Assembly: GCF_040549525.1 (NCBI RefSeq)
Contig: NZ_JBEPTM010000001.1
Location: 124,001-188,000, forward strand
Direction of reading: 5' to 3'
DNA: 64,000 nt
Source: Lacisediminihabitans sp040549525
GTDB lineage: Bacteria > Actinomycetota > Actinomycetes > Actinomycetales > Microbacteriaceae
The notes beneath the pieces are model-generated. The model did not search any database. It saw nothing but the letters and a program-made list of their open reading frames with translations, and was not told the DNA's origin. Of the stretch, positions 16,035 to 25,413 are shown one piece after another. The translations under genes were made by a program, and so were the position numbers. Each line of letters begins with the position of its first letter. Position 1 is the stretch's first letter.

Positions 16035-19000
16035 ATGCTTTCGCCCGCTGCCGATTCGCCCGTGAGCCCCGATCCGCTCGCCGCAGAGGCCGTGGCCACC
16101 GTTCGGCGCTGGCTCGCCGAGAGCGCGGATGTCGCCCCCGACCTTTCGGCGGAGCGTCTCGCCGGCGTGCTGAAGGATCCGCGCGGACTCGACTTCACCA
16201 TCGGATTCGTCGATCGTGTGGTGCGCCCAGAGGACTTGCGGGTCGCCGGCCGCAACCTGGAGAGGCTCTCCCGGGCGATCCCGGCGTTCCTGCCCTGGTA
16301 CATGCGCGTCGCGATTCAGCTCGGCGGGGGTTTCGCGCCGCTGATCCCCTGGCCGATCGTGCCCATCGCCCGCCGGGTGCTGCGCGGAATGGTGAGTCAC
16401 CTCATCCTGGATGCGAGCCCGCGGCAGCTCGACCGTAGTATGCGACAGCTGCGCAGGTCGGGCATCCGCCTCAATCTCAACCTCCTCGGGGAAGCGGTGC
16501 TCGGTGACGACGAGGCCGATCGCCGCCTCGCCGGCACGAGCGAATTGCTCGCCCGCGACGATGTGGACTACGTCTCCATCAAGGTGTCCTCCGTGTCGAG
16601 CCAGCTGTCGATGTGGTCATTCGACGAGACCGTGTCGCGGGTCGTGAAGCGACTCACCCCGCTCTACGAACTCGCCGCAGCGTCTCCCACCACCAAGTTC
16701 ATCAACCTGGACATGGAGGAGTTCCGCGACCTCGACCTCACGATCGCGGTGTTTCGGCGCATTCTCGAACAGCCGAAGCTCACGACCCTGGAAGCCGGCA
16801 TCGTGCTTCAGGCGTATCTGCCGGACGCGCTGGAGGCGATGCAGGGCCTCACCGCCTGGGCGATCCAGCGGCGGGCCGCGGGTGGGGCCGGCATCAAGGT
16901 GCGGGTCGTCAAGGGCGCGAATCTCGCCATGGAGCGCGTGGATGCCGCTGTGCACGGCTGGCCGCTCGCCACCTGGGGCACGAAGAGAGACACCGACGCC
17001 AATTACAAGCGCGTGCTGGACTGGTCCTTTCTGCCGGCGCGCACCGATGCGGTGCGCATCGGGGTTGCCGGACACAACCTGTTCGACATCGCCTGGGCCC
17101 GGCTGCTGGCGAAGCAGCGCCGGGTGGAGACCCGGGTGGAGTTCGAGATGCTGCTCGGCATGGCCACCGGACAGGCGGATGCCGTGAGGCGCGACGTCGG
17201 TGGATTGCTGCTGTACACCCCCGTCGTGCACCCCGGTGAATTCGATTCGGCGATCTCGTACCTCATCAGGCGTCTGGAGGAGAATGCCTCGAGCGAGAAC
17301 TTCATGTCCGGCGTGTTCGAACTCGCCGACGACCCCCAGATCTTCGACCGCGAGGCCGCCAGGTTCCTCTCCTCGCTCGAACTGCTGGCGAAGGATCCAC
17401 AGTCCGGGTCCGCTCCAGGCTCCCATCGAGTGCAGGACCGTCGCGTCCCGGTGCCGATCACGCCCGTCGACACGGCGCCCCGCGTGTTCGCCAATGAGGC
17501 CGACACCGACCCGTCGATCGCGGCCAATCGTGCGTGGGGGCGCGAGATCCTGTCCCGCGTCGCATCCTCGACCCTGGGCGAGGCCACCATCGCCGCGGCC
17601 CGGATCACCGGCGTGCCCGCGCTCGAGGCTGTGGTCACCGCCACCGCGCGGGCCGGCGAGAGCTGGGGCCAACGGCGGTCGGACACTCGCGCGACAGTGT
17701 TGCACAGCGCGGGGGAAGCGCTCGCGGCGGCCCGTGCCGAGCTCATCGAGGTGATGGCGAGCGAGACGGGAAAGACGATCTCCGAGGGCGACGTCGAGGT
17801 GAGCGAGGCGGTGGACTTCGCGCACTACTACGCGGAGCGCGCGCGTGAACTCGACAGGGTCGCCGACGCCGAATTCGCGCCGTCCCGGCTGATCGTCGTG
17901 ACCCCGCCGTGGAATTTCCCGGTCGCCATCCCGGCCGGATCGGTGCTCGCGGCTCTCGCCTCCGGTGCCGGCGTGATCATCAAGCCGGCCCCGCAGGCGC
18001 GCCGCAGCGCTGCCGTGATGGTCGAAGCGCTCTGGGCCGGCGGGGTTCCCCGCGATGTGCTCGCACTTGTGGACCTCGACGAGGGCGACCTCGGTCGCGA
18101 GCTGGTGTCGCATCCATCGGTGGATCGCGTGATCCTCACCGGCGCATGGGAGACGGCACGGCTGTTCCGCTCCTGGCGCCCCGACCTCCCGCTGCTTGCC
18201 GAGACGAGCGGCAAGAACGCGATCATCGTGACCCCGAGCGCCGACCTCGACCTCGCGGTGGCGGATGTCGTGAAGAGCGCCTTCGGCCACGCGGGCCAGA
18301 AGTGCTCTGCCTCGTCGCTCGTGATCCTGGTCGGCTCGGTCGCCGCGTCCGAGCGTTTCCGCCGGCAGCTCCTCGACTCGGTGCGCACTCTGCGGGTGGG
18401 CTATCCCCAGGAGGCCACTACCGTGATGGGGCCGATCGTCGAGCCGGCTCACGGCAAGCTCCGGGAGGCCCTCACCACCCTCGGTGCGGGCGAGTCCTGG
18501 CTGCTGGCGCCGCGTTCGCTGGATGAGAGCGGCACGCTCTGGTCGCCGGGCGTCAAGGACGGGGTGGCTGCCGGATCCGAATTCCACCTCACCGAATACT
18601 TCGGTCCGGTGCTCGGGATCATGCGGGCCGACACGCTGGAGCAGGCGATCGCCCTGCAGAACGCACCGGCCTACGGCCTCACCGCGGGCATCCATTCGCT
18701 GGATGCCGCGGAGATCGCGCTCTGGATCGACTCTGTGCAGGCGGGCAACCTCTACGTCAACCGCGGTATCACGGGAGCGGTCGTGCGCCGGCAGCCGTTC
18801 GGTGGCTGGAAGAGGTCGACGGTGGGAGCAGGCGCCAAGGCCGGCGGACCGAACTACCTGCTCACGCTCGGGGAATGGCGGCCGATGTTCGCCGAGCCGG
18901 GTCGCACGGCGATCCTCAAGGGACTCAGTGACAGTGTGTCGCGCGTGATCGAGGCCGCGCAGCAGGGCATGGAGTTTCTCGAGTTCGATCGCGTGCGCGC

Positions 19001-19526
19001 GGGTGCCACCAGCGACCAGCAGGCCTGGGTGGATGAATACGGCACGGTCAAGGATGTCTCCGGCCTCGGGGTGGAACGAAACGTCTTCCGTTACCGTTCG
19101 GTGCCGGTGACGGTGCGCCTGGCGGAAGGGGCATCCGCCGCGCAGCTCGTGCGAACGATCGTCGCGGCGACGCGGGCGGGTGCTTCGCTCTCGATCAGTT
19201 CCGCGGTGCCGGTGGCAGCGGCACTCGTGCGCCTCTTCGGCTCTGCGGTGCCGCCGCTCACTGTCGAATCCGTGGTCGTGGAGTCGGATGCCCGCTGGCA
19301 TGCCCGGCTGCAGGCGGGGGCACGGCCGAGCCGCATCCGTCTGCTCGGCGGCGACCGTCTCACACTCGCCACGGTGCTCGACGGCGATCCGGATGTCGCG
19401 ATCTATGCCGGCCCGGTCACCACCTCTGGGCGGATCGAGCTATTGCCGTTCCTGCACGAGCAGGCCATCAGCATGACGGCCCATCGCTTCGGCAATCCCG
19501 ACCCCGCCACCTTCGTGGCGCTGTAG
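16035..19526 (+). CDS. putA: Bifunctional proline dehydrogenase / L-glutamate gamma-semialdehyde dehydrogenase
   Basis: A 1163-residue enzyme that oxidises proline to glutamate through pyrroline-5-carboxylate (P5C). The FAD-dependent proline dehydrogenase barrel spans about 100-440 (NLNLLGEAVLG, VDYVSIKVSSV, FINLDMEEFRDLDLT, GIKVRVVKGANLAME). The aldehyde dehydrogenase domain spans about 480-990, with the general-base Glu723 in LLAETSGKNA and catalytic Cys757 in GHAGQKCSASS. The last ~170 residues are a C-terminal domain of the trifunctional-like type. There is no N-terminal DNA-binding domain, so it is not self-repressing as E. coli PutA is. It could take P5C made by the RocD encoded at 26389. 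Confidence 0.94.
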   Translation: MLSPAADSPVSPDPLAAEAVATVRRWLAESADVAPDLSAERLAGVLKDPRGLDFTIGFVDRVVRPEDLRVAGRNLERLSRAIPAFLPWYMRVAIQLGGGFAPLIPWPIVPIARRVLRGMVSHLILDASPRQLDRSMRQLRRSGIRLNLNLLGEAVLGDDEADRRLAGTSELLARDDVDYVSIKVSSVSSQLSMWSFDETVSRVVKRLTPLYELAAASPTTKFINLDMEEFRDLDLTIAVFRRILEQPKLTTLEAGIVLQAYLPDALEAMQGLTAWAIQRRAAGGAGIKVRVVKGANLAMERVDAAVHGWPLATWGTKRDTDANYKRVLDWSFLPARTDAVRIGVAGHNLFDIAWARLLAKQRRVETRVEFEMLLGMATGQADAVRRDVGGLLLYTPVVHPGEFDSAISYLIRRLEENASSENFMSGVFELADDPQIFDREAARFLSSLELLAKDPQSGSAPGSHRVQDRRVPVPITPVDTAPRVFANEADTDPSIAANRAWGREILSRVASSTLGEATIAAARITGVPALEAVVTATARAGESWGQRRSDTRATVLHSAGEALAAARAELIEVMASETGKTISEGDVEVSEAVDFAHYYAERARELDRVADAEFAPSRLIVVTPPWNFPVAIPAGSVLAALASGAGVIIKPAPQARRSAAVMVEALWAGGVPRDVLALVDLDEGDLGRELVSHPSVDRVILTGAWETARLFRSWRPDLPLLAETSGKNAIIVTPSADLDLAVADVVKSAFGHAGQKCSASSLVILVGSVAASERFRRQLLDSVRTLRVGYPQEATTVMGPIVEPAHGKLREALTTLGAGESWLLAPRSLDESGTLWSPGVKDGVAAGSEFHLTEYFGPVLGIMRADTLEQAIALQNAPAYGLTAGIHSLDAAEIALWIDSVQAGNLYVNRGITGAVVRRQPFGGWKRSTVGAGAKAGGPNYLLTLGEWRPMFAEPGRTAILKGLSDSVSRVIEAAQQGMEFLEFDRVRAGATSDQQAWVDEYGTVKDVSGLGVERNVFRYRSVPVTVRLAEGASAAQLVRTIVAATRAGASLSISSAVPVAAALVRLFGSAVPPLTVESVVVESDARWHARLQAGARPSRIRLLGGDRLTLATVLDGDPDVAIYAGPVTTSGRIELLPFLHEQAISMTAHRFGNPDPATFVAL

Positions 19527-19738
19527 GCATCCGCCTGTAGATACCCCCCGAATTGGCGGTCTGTCCCCCATTGTGCGGACATGTCTTGTCCCCACATACT
19601 CGACGTGGGGGTGCACCAGGTGTCGCCCCGCTGCGGCCGGGTACCCGAGCACGGCCGTGGAAACTCGGCCGGGTGCGTACCCGAATTGCGCATCCGGTCG
19701 ATATGAACCCGAACCCGAACCCAAACCCGAGAGACGAT

Positions 19739-21820
19739 ATGCCAACGGCACTGCCCATCTTCCTGGCCCGACCAGCGGTCACCCGATCCGTCGCGATCCT
19801 CGTTGCGACCGGTCTCTCCGTCGCCACGCTCCTGGCCGGGGCGGGCATGTCGACGGTGACCACCGCGACAGCGGCCACGAGTTGCCAGAGCACCACGTCG
19901 CTGTCCGACGGCGGATTCGAAGTACCGGTGATCGCTCCGACCTCGTACCAGATCATGCCTTCGGCGAACGTTCCCGGGTGGGAGTCGACCGATCCTTCGG
20001 GCATCGAGATCTGGTCCACCGGCTTCAATGGCGTGCCGGCCAGCGAGGGCAACCAGTTCGCGGAGATCAACGCGACGCAGCCGGGAACTCTGTACCAGGA
20101 TGTCGTGACGACCCCCGGCCAGAGCCTGCAGTGGTCGCTCCTCCACCGCGGTCGAAGCGGCACCGACGTGATGGACGTCGTGATCGGCGCCCCCGGCGGC
20201 ACGCTGGCCTCGCAGGGCAATCTCTCCGACGGCACCGGGGCCTGGGGCCGGCACACCGGCGTCTACGTCGTTCCCGCTGGACAGACATCCACCCGCTTCG
20301 GGTTTCGAGCGGTCTCGACCGCGAACGGCAATGCGAGCATCGGCAACTTCCTCGATGACATCACCTTCGGCCTCGGGCCCTGCGTCGACACCACAGCCGG
20401 CGTCACGAACGTGACCGTGCCCGGCGGCGATGTTCACGTCGGCGACACCATCGAATACACCGTGACCTCGACGAACAACGGCGGAGGGGCGGCGACCCTC
20501 GCCGCCCTGAAAGATGCCCTTCCGGCCGGTGTCGAGCTCGTGCCGGGTTCCCTTCGCGTGATCGGCTCGAACGCCGGGGTCAAGTCGGATGCCGCGGGCG
20601 ATGACCAGGCCGAATACGACGCGACCACCCGCACCATCATCGGGCGGCTCGGCGCCGGTGCCGGCGCCGCCGTGGGCGGGTCGCTCGCACCGGGCGAGTC
20701 CACCTCCCTCGTCTTCCGTGTCGTCGTGCTCTCCGCCGCAGCCTCCACCAGCCTCAGCAACCTCGGCACGCTCACCTACACCGATTCCCTCGCCGGAACC
20801 GTCCAGATCTCCGCGGCCCCGGCCGTCGTGACGCCGGTGGGCGCCACGTCCAATCTCGTCGTCACCGAGTCGCTCGATACCGCGGCGCCCGTCGCCGGCT
20901 CGTCGCGCCCCACCTACACCGTCACCGTCGCCAACTCTGGACCTCAGGGTGACACCGGGGTCGTCGCAACAGTGACCGTCCCGGCCGAGCTGAGTGACGC
21001 TTCGGTCCAGCTCGCGGGCAGCCCCTGCCCGATCGCCGGGGGTGCGGCCCAGTGCGCCATCGGTTCCCTCGCCGCCGGCGCAAGCGCCACGATCACGATC
21101 GCCGGCGCGATCGCCGGGTCCATCCCGGCCGGTACCGTCGTCACGGTCTCGGCATCCGCCACCGGCGCCGTCTACGAGTCGTCGACGACGGACAACTCGG
21201 CGACGGCCAGCGCCACCACCGTCAGCCTCGGGGATCTCTGGGTGACCGGACGGGCCTCGGCCGCCACGGTGCGCGAGGGTGACGAGGCCTGGTTCTCTCT
21301 CGTCGTCGGCAACACCGGACCCTCGGATGCCACGGCGATCGTGCTCACCCTCGACGCTCCCGCCGGTCTCGTCGCCACTCCCACCGCGGGAGTCTTCGAC
21401 CCGACGACGAACCAGTGGACACTTCCCACCCTCGCCTCTGGCGCAACCCAGACGATGCTCTTTCGCGGCTCGGCCGCAACCCTCGGCCGGCTGGCCACCC
21501 GGGGCTTCGTCGCCTCCAGTTCCGTGCAGGATGCCAACCCGGCCAACGACACGGCGGCGGCGTCCATGATCGTGCAGCGCATCGCCCTCCTCGCCCCGCC
21601 GGCCAGCGCTGTCTCGGCGAGCGAGGTCTCGGCGAGCGAGGTCGAGGCGCCGTCGTCGGCCTCTTCCGTATCGGGCATCGCGCTCGCCAACACCTCGGTA
21701 TCGAGCGCCGGCCTCGCGCACACCGGGGCGGACGCCCAGGGCACGCTCTTCGCCGCGCTGATGCTGATGCTGGTCGGCCTCGTGATCGTCGCGGCCCGCC
21801 GGGTGCGCAGCCGCCGCTGA
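19739..21820 (+). CDS. Sortase-anchored cell-surface protein with DUF11-type repeats
   Basis: About 693 residues from ATG 19739; an in-frame ATG at 19703 would add NPNPNPNP. The N-terminus is a signal peptide (VAILVATGLSVATLLAGAGM, then TATAATS). Residues about 50-210 form a DUF642-like beta domain (GGFEVPVIAP, VPGWESTDPSGIEIW, GTLYQDVVTTPGQSLQW). Three DUF11-type Ig-like repeats follow, each with a phrase such as DTIEYTVTSTNNGGGAATL, PTYTVTVANSGPQGDTGVVA or AWFSLVVGNTGPSDATAIV. The C-terminus has LAHTGAD, a hydrophobic helix and RRVRSRR, matching class E sortase substrates of high-GC Gram-positives. It is presumably covalently anchored and adhesive or structural. Confidence 0.85.
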   Translation: MPTALPIFLARPAVTRSVAILVATGLSVATLLAGAGMSTVTTATAATSCQSTTSLSDGGFEVPVIAPTSYQIMPSANVPGWESTDPSGIEIWSTGFNGVPASEGNQFAEINATQPGTLYQDVVTTPGQSLQWSLLHRGRSGTDVMDVVIGAPGGTLASQGNLSDGTGAWGRHTGVYVVPAGQTSTRFGFRAVSTANGNASIGNFLDDITFGLGPCVDTTAGVTNVTVPGGDVHVGDTIEYTVTSTNNGGGAATLAALKDALPAGVELVPGSLRVIGSNAGVKSDAAGDDQAEYDATTRTIIGRLGAGAGAAVGGSLAPGESTSLVFRVVVLSAAASTSLSNLGTLTYTDSLAGTVQISAAPAVVTPVGATSNLVVTESLDTAAPVAGSSRPTYTVTVANSGPQGDTGVVATVTVPAELSDASVQLAGSPCPIAGGAAQCAIGSLAAGASATITIAGAIAGSIPAGTVVTVSASATGAVYESSTTDNSATASATTVSLGDLWVTGRASAATVREGDEAWFSLVVGNTGPSDATAIVLTLDAPAGLVATPTAGVFDPTTNQWTLPTLASGATQTMLFRGSAATLGRLATRGFVASSSVQDANPANDTAAASMIVQRIALLAPPASAVSASEVSASEVEAPSSASSVSGIALANTSVSSAGLAHTGADAQGTLFAALMLMLVGLVIVAARRVRSRR

Positions 21821-21973
21821 TCGGGGCGGTCAGGCGGCACATCCCCAGCAGATCCGGGGCTGCGGTCGCGTCATAGTGACGAACTTCGGTGATCTCTTCG
21901 GGTGTCCGGACCGTGCCCGATCGTGCCTCGATCAGCGCTCGGCTTTCGGCTCACCCCCGAATCGGAGACGCTC

Positions 21974-22561
21974 GTGCCCACCGCCGCCGAGGAACAGCCC
22001 CCCGCGCGGCCGGATTCCGCGGGCGCCGACGCGCTGCTCCGGCGCATCGCGGCCGGGGAGCAGGCCGCCTTCGCCGAGTTGTTCGACGAGTTCGCGCCGC
22101 GGGTCTATCGACGCATCCGAGCGGTGCTGCGAGATCGGTCGCAGTCCGAGGAGGTGATGCAGGAGGTCTTCCTCGAGGTCTGGCAGCAGGCGGCCCGCTT
22201 CGAGCCGAGCCGGGGCACGGTCGCGGGATGGATCATCACCCGCGCGCACGCGAGGGCCGTCGATCGGGTGCGATCAGCAGAGGCGGATCGCGCCCGCGAC
22301 ACGAAATTCGGCCTGCGGGACTTCGAGCCGGGTTACGACTCCGTCGCCGAGGCTGTCGAGCTTCGCCTCGACAGCGAGCGGGTGATCCACGCTCTCGGCC
22401 AGCTGTCGGAGCTGCAGCGTGAAGCACTCCTGCTCGCCTTCGTCGGCAATCTCACCCACGTCGAGGTCGCTGAGCGCCTCCGGCTGCCGCTCGGCACAGT
22501 CAAGTCCCGCATCCACGACGGACTGCGGCAGATGCGTCGGATGCTCGGCGACTCCCGCTGA
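21974..22561 (+). CDS. ECF-type RNA polymerase sigma factor (SigK-like)
   Basis: A 195-residue sigma-70 family protein. Region 2 covers AFAELFDEFAPRVYRRIRAV to GWIITRAHARAVDRVR, and region 4 covers LSELQREALLLAFVGNLTH and LPLGTVKSRIHDGLRQMR. Region 3 is absent, as in ECF factors. Sequence and length resemble the SigK group. A GTG at 21974 preceded by GGAG (21964-21967) is a better start than 21902. SigK-type factors are normally followed by the membrane anti-sigma RskA, but here the next gene is a GntR regulator, so the factor looks orphan or is controlled from elsewhere. Confidence 0.88.
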   Translation: MPTAAEEQPPARPDSAGADALLRRIAAGEQAAFAELFDEFAPRVYRRIRAVLRDRSQSEEVMQEVFLEVWQQAARFEPSRGTVAGWIITRAHARAVDRVRSAEADRARDTKFGLRDFEPGYDSVAEAVELRLDSERVIHALGQLSELQREALLLAFVGNLTHVEVAERLRLPLGTVKSRIHDGLRQMRRMLGDSR

Positions 22562-22625
22562 GCCGGCGGGGTGCTTGCGGGGTGCCGGCGGGGTGCCGAC
22601 GGTGACTACGCTCGACAGCACGACC

Positions 22626-23048
22626 ATGTCAGATCGGAGCTCCGTGACCAGTTCCCCGCTCGTGCCGCGCTCGACCGTGATCGGCGGCCTCACGGTGACG
22701 GTCGATCCCGGCTCACCGGTGCCGCCCTACGAGCAATTGCGAGTACAGGTGATCGATGCGGTGGCCGCGCGAGCTATGGTCGCGGGAGCCAAGCTCCCGA
22801 CCGTTCGCGGTCTCGCCGACGCGCTCGGAATCGCTCCGAATACGGTGGCTCGCAGCTACCGCGAGCTCGAACGGGATGCGGTGATCGAGACGCGCGGGCG
22901 CGCCGGCAGTTATATCGCCGCCTCCGGTGACGCGACCCAGCGCCAGGCCCAGGATGCTGCGGCGGTCTTCGCCGCGCGCATCCGCCAGTTGCGGGTCGAT
23001 CCCGCCGACGCGCTCGAGCTCGTGCGGGCCGCGCTGGCGGTCGACTAG
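22626..23048 (+). CDS. GntR-family regulator, YtrA subfamily
   Basis: A 140-residue short GntR regulator. Winged-helix segments are YEQLRVQVIDAVAARAMVAG, LPTVRGLADALGIAPNTVAR and AVIETRGRAGSYIA; a helical tail follows. The ATG at 22626 has no clear ribosome-binding site. A GTG at 22644 has GGAG at 22636-22639 but only 4-nt spacing, so the start is unsettled by six codons. It lies 64 bp after the sigma factor gene and has no transporter or membrane-protein partner, so its target cannot be inferred. Confidence 0.85.
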   Translation: MSDRSSVTSSPLVPRSTVIGGLTVTVDPGSPVPPYEQLRVQVIDAVAARAMVAGAKLPTVRGLADALGIAPNTVARSYRELERDAVIETRGRAGSYIAASGDATQRQAQDAAAVFAARIRQLRVDPADALELVRAALAVD

Positions 23049-23082
23049 CGCCACCGCGCACCTGTCGACTCCGGCAGGAGAC

Positions 23083-23883
23083 TCAGATCGACGCGACTGC
23101 CCCGGAGTCGACGCGGTAGTTGGCCCCGTTGACGAAACTCGCCTGCTCCGAGCAGAGGAACGCCACAACGGCGGCGACCTCCTGCGGTTCGCCCCGACGC
23201 TTGAGCGCCATGTAGGGGCGCTCCTCGTCGAGGAAGCTCACGATCGCCTCGTCGACACTCGATCCGATCTTCTTCGCGCGCTTCTCCATCATCGCGTCGG
23301 TCATCGGCGTGTGGATGAAGGCGGGCGAGACGCAGTTCACGAGCAGGCCTTCCTGTGCATAGGTGCGCGACAAGCCCTTCATCAGGGCGAGCACTCCGGC
23401 CTTGGCCGAGCAGTAGGGGATCTCGTCGTCGTAGGGCTGCACGCCATCCTCGGACGCCATCAGCACGATGCGACCCCAGCCGCCCTTCCGCAGGCTGGGC
23501 AGGAATGCGCTCACCAGCCGCACGGGACCCATCAGGTCGACCTCGATGGTGGTGGTCCACCCTGCGTCGTCGATCTCGTGGAAATAGCCCTGCGCGCCGG
23601 TGATCCCCGAGGACTGCACGAGGATGTCGATGTCACCCACCGCGTCGAGCACCTTGTCTCGCATCTTCGCGATCGACTCCACCCTGGTGATGTCGGCGGC
23701 GAAGGCGAAGAGTCGCCCCTCGAGGGCTCCGAGGCTCGCCGCCGCGGCATCCAGGCTCTTCTGGTCGAGGTCGGTCAGCACGACGCGCACTCCCTCGCCG
23801 AGCAGGATGCGTGCGGTCTCCCATCCGATGCCCGAGTCGGCGCCGCTGATGAGGGCCGTGCGGCCGCTGATTCCGAGGTCCAT
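23083..23883 (-). CDS. Short-chain dehydrogenase/reductase
   Basis: A 266-residue classical SDR. The cofactor motif is ISGADSGIGWETA (Ser replaces the usual first Thr), with LTDLDQ at the end of strand 2, suggesting NAD preference. The catalytic set is Ser in VLMASEDG and YxxxK in PYCSAKAG. VNCVSPAFIHTPMT and the C-terminal FVNGANYRVDSGA are standard. AAGGAG precedes the ATG. It is divergent from a gluconolactonase-like gene; such pairs often oxidise an aldose and open the lactone, so a sugar substrate is plausible. Confidence 0.9.
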   Translation of the reverse strand: MDLGISGRTALISGADSGIGWETARILLGEGVRVVLTDLDQKSLDAAAASLGALEGRLFAFAADITRVESIAKMRDKVLDAVGDIDILVQSSGITGAQGYFHEIDDAGWTTTIEVDLMGPVRLVSAFLPSLRKGGWGRIVLMASEDGVQPYDDEIPYCSAKAGVLALMKGLSRTYAQEGLLVNCVSPAFIHTPMTDAMMEKRAKKIGSSVDEAIVSFLDEERPYMALKRRGEPQEVAAVVAFLCSEQASFVNGANYRVDSGAVASI

Positions 23884-23930
23884 GAAAGCTCCTTTTTTAT
23901 CCGTTCCTCAGAGGACCGTAGGCTGGCATC

Positions 23931-24797
23931 ATGACGGTCGTGAGGGGGTTGCCCCGGGTTTTCCGGGATGCTAGCGCGATTCTCGCCGAGAGCATCGTCT
24001 GGGACCCGGCCGGCTTCGTGCTGTGGTGTGACATCACCGCCGGGCTTCTCTACCGCTGCCCCTTCGAGGGACTCGACGACACCGTGATCGAGTTGCCCCC
24101 ACCGCTCGCGTCGTTCGCGCCGGCGGCGAACGGCAGCGGCTATGTGGCTTCGCTCGGCGATCGCGTCGTGCGGGTGGATGCCGCCGGCGGCATCCGTGAT
24201 CTCGCCCACATCGAACACGCGCACGATGGCCTGCGACTCAACGAGGGCAAGTGCGATCCCTACGGGCGCTGGATCACCGGGTCGATGAACCTCGCGAACG
24301 GGGAGCCGGATGGCGCGCTCTATTCCGTGACGGAAGAGGGGGCGCTCCGGGTGCTGCGCGGTGGGTTCGGAGTGGCCAACGGCTTCGAGTGGAGCCTGGA
24401 CGACTCAGAGATGTTCTTCACCGATACCGCCGTCAAGACGATCTACCGTGCCCCCTACAGCGAGACCGGCGAGCTCGGTGAAACCACGGTCTTCCACTCG
24501 GGCGAATCGCACGATGGGCTCACCATCGACGCCGAGGGATTCCTCTGGGGCGCCATCTACGGAGGCGGTCGAGTGGTGCGGTACACGCCGGAGGGGATCG
24601 AGGACGCCGTGGTGGAACTGCCGGCCCCGAACATCACCTCCGTCGGCTTCGGCGGCCCCGGGATGTCGACGCTGTTCGTCGCTTCCGCGCGCGAGAACCT
24701 CACCGAGGAGCAGCTGGAGGCGCATCCGCTCTCCGGCGCGATCTTCGCGATCGACACCGCGACCCACGGACGCCCCGCACGCCGGTTCGGCGCGTGA
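23931..24797 (+). CDS. SMP-30/gluconolactonase-family lactonase
   Basis: A 288-residue six-bladed beta-propeller of the SMP-30/LRE family. The metal-site residues are in place: Glu in ILAESIVWDP, Asn in LNEGKCDPYGRWITGSM, Asn in GFGVANGFEWSLDDS, and Asp in SHDGLTIDAEGFLWGA. These enzymes hydrolyse aldono-lactones in sugar oxidation routes. It is divergent from the SDR with a 47-bp gap, which suggests shared control and successive steps. Confidence 0.9.
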   Translation: MTVVRGLPRVFRDASAILAESIVWDPAGFVLWCDITAGLLYRCPFEGLDDTVIELPPPLASFAPAANGSGYVASLGDRVVRVDAAGGIRDLAHIEHAHDGLRLNEGKCDPYGRWITGSMNLANGEPDGALYSVTEEGALRVLRGGFGVANGFEWSLDDSEMFFTDTAVKTIYRAPYSETGELGETTVFHSGESHDGLTIDAEGFLWGAIYGGGRVVRYTPEGIEDAVVELPAPNITSVGFGGPGMSTLFVASARENLTEEQLEAHPLSGAIFAIDTATHGRPARRFGA

Positions 24798-24864
24798 CCG
24801 GATTCTCGCTCGAGCGGGACGGTGACGGACCCGCCACCCGCATCGACGGCTAGGCCGACCTGTG

Positions 24865-24954
24865 CTGGTCGAGTAGGCCGCCAGCGGCCGTGTCGAGACC
24901 CGGGTTGCGCGCGCAGGGTCTCGACACGCTCGCTGGCGCGCGCTACTCGACCAG
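24865..24954. repeat. Complete CTGGTCGAGTAG palindromic element
   Basis: The left arm begins CTGGTCGAGTAGG (24865) and ends GTGTCGAGACC (24900). The right arm begins GGTCTCGACACG (24917) and ends CTACTCGACCAG (24954). The arms are inverted repeats of about 36 bp with a few mismatches around a 16-nt loop. It ends 5 bp before the stop of the Lrp-type gene. Related sequences lie at 6980-7211 and 50641-50679, which marks it as a dispersed REP-like family; Microbacteriaceae genomes commonly carry many such elements. Confidence 0.9.
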
Positions 24955-24959
24955 CGTGG

Positions 24960-25406
24960 CTATCCCTCGCGGGTGCGGTGGATCAGTTTCGACAGCACGA
25001 TGGCGCTGCGGGTGTGGTCCACGTTGGGTGCGACCCGCACGCGCTCGAGGGCGAGCTCGAGCGAGGGGATGTCGCGGGACCGCATGTGCACGATGGCATC
25101 CGCACTCCCGGTGACCGTTCCGGCATCCACGACCTCCGGCACGCCCGACAGGATGCGTCGCAGCTCCTCCGGCGCGACAGTCCCGCGGCAGAAGAGTTCG
25201 ACATAGGCCTCCGTGCCGAGGCCGTCGACGGCGGGGTCGACCTGGATGGTGAATCCGCGGATCACCTTGTCGGCGACGAGCCGGTCGACGCGGCGTTTCA
25301 CCGCAGAAGCGGAGAGTCCGATGACTTCGCCGATATCGCCGTATCCCGCGCGGGCATTCTGGCGAAGAAGGTCGATGATTCCATAGTCGAGACTGTCCAT
25401 GGTCAT
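24960..25406 (-). CDS. Lrp/AsnC-family transcriptional regulator
   Basis: A 148-residue protein. An N-terminal helix-turn-helix (LDYGIIDLLRQNARAGYGDI, IGLSASAVKRRVDRL) is followed by an AsnC/RAM ligand-binding domain (IVHMRSRDIPSLELALERVR). It is divergent from, and 128 bp from, the guanidine-hydrolase/rocD operon. By analogy with Lrp-type activators of arginine and ornithine catabolism it probably responds to an amino acid and controls that operon. ATG 25406 and 25400 are both possible starts. Confidence 0.9.
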   Translation of the reverse strand: MTMDSLDYGIIDLLRQNARAGYGDIGEVIGLSASAVKRRVDRLVADKVIRGFTIQVDPAVDGLGTEAYVELFCRGTVAPEELRRILSGVPEVVDAGTVTGSADAIVHMRSRDIPSLELALERVRVAPNVDHTRSAIVLSKLIHRTREG

Positions 25407-25413
25407 ACCCTAT

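Noticed and set aside
16617..19301. Open frame of 894 codons on the minus strand
   Set aside because: It is antisense to putA, whose plus-strand product has all catalytic motifs. The minus-strand product is His/Arg/Gly-rich without any recognisable domain, as expected for the complement of G/C-rich coding DNA.
19403..21721. Open frame of 772 codons on the minus strand
   Set aside because: It is antisense to the DUF11 surface protein gene; its low-complexity Gly/Asp/Arg product is an artefact of repetitive G/C-rich DNA.
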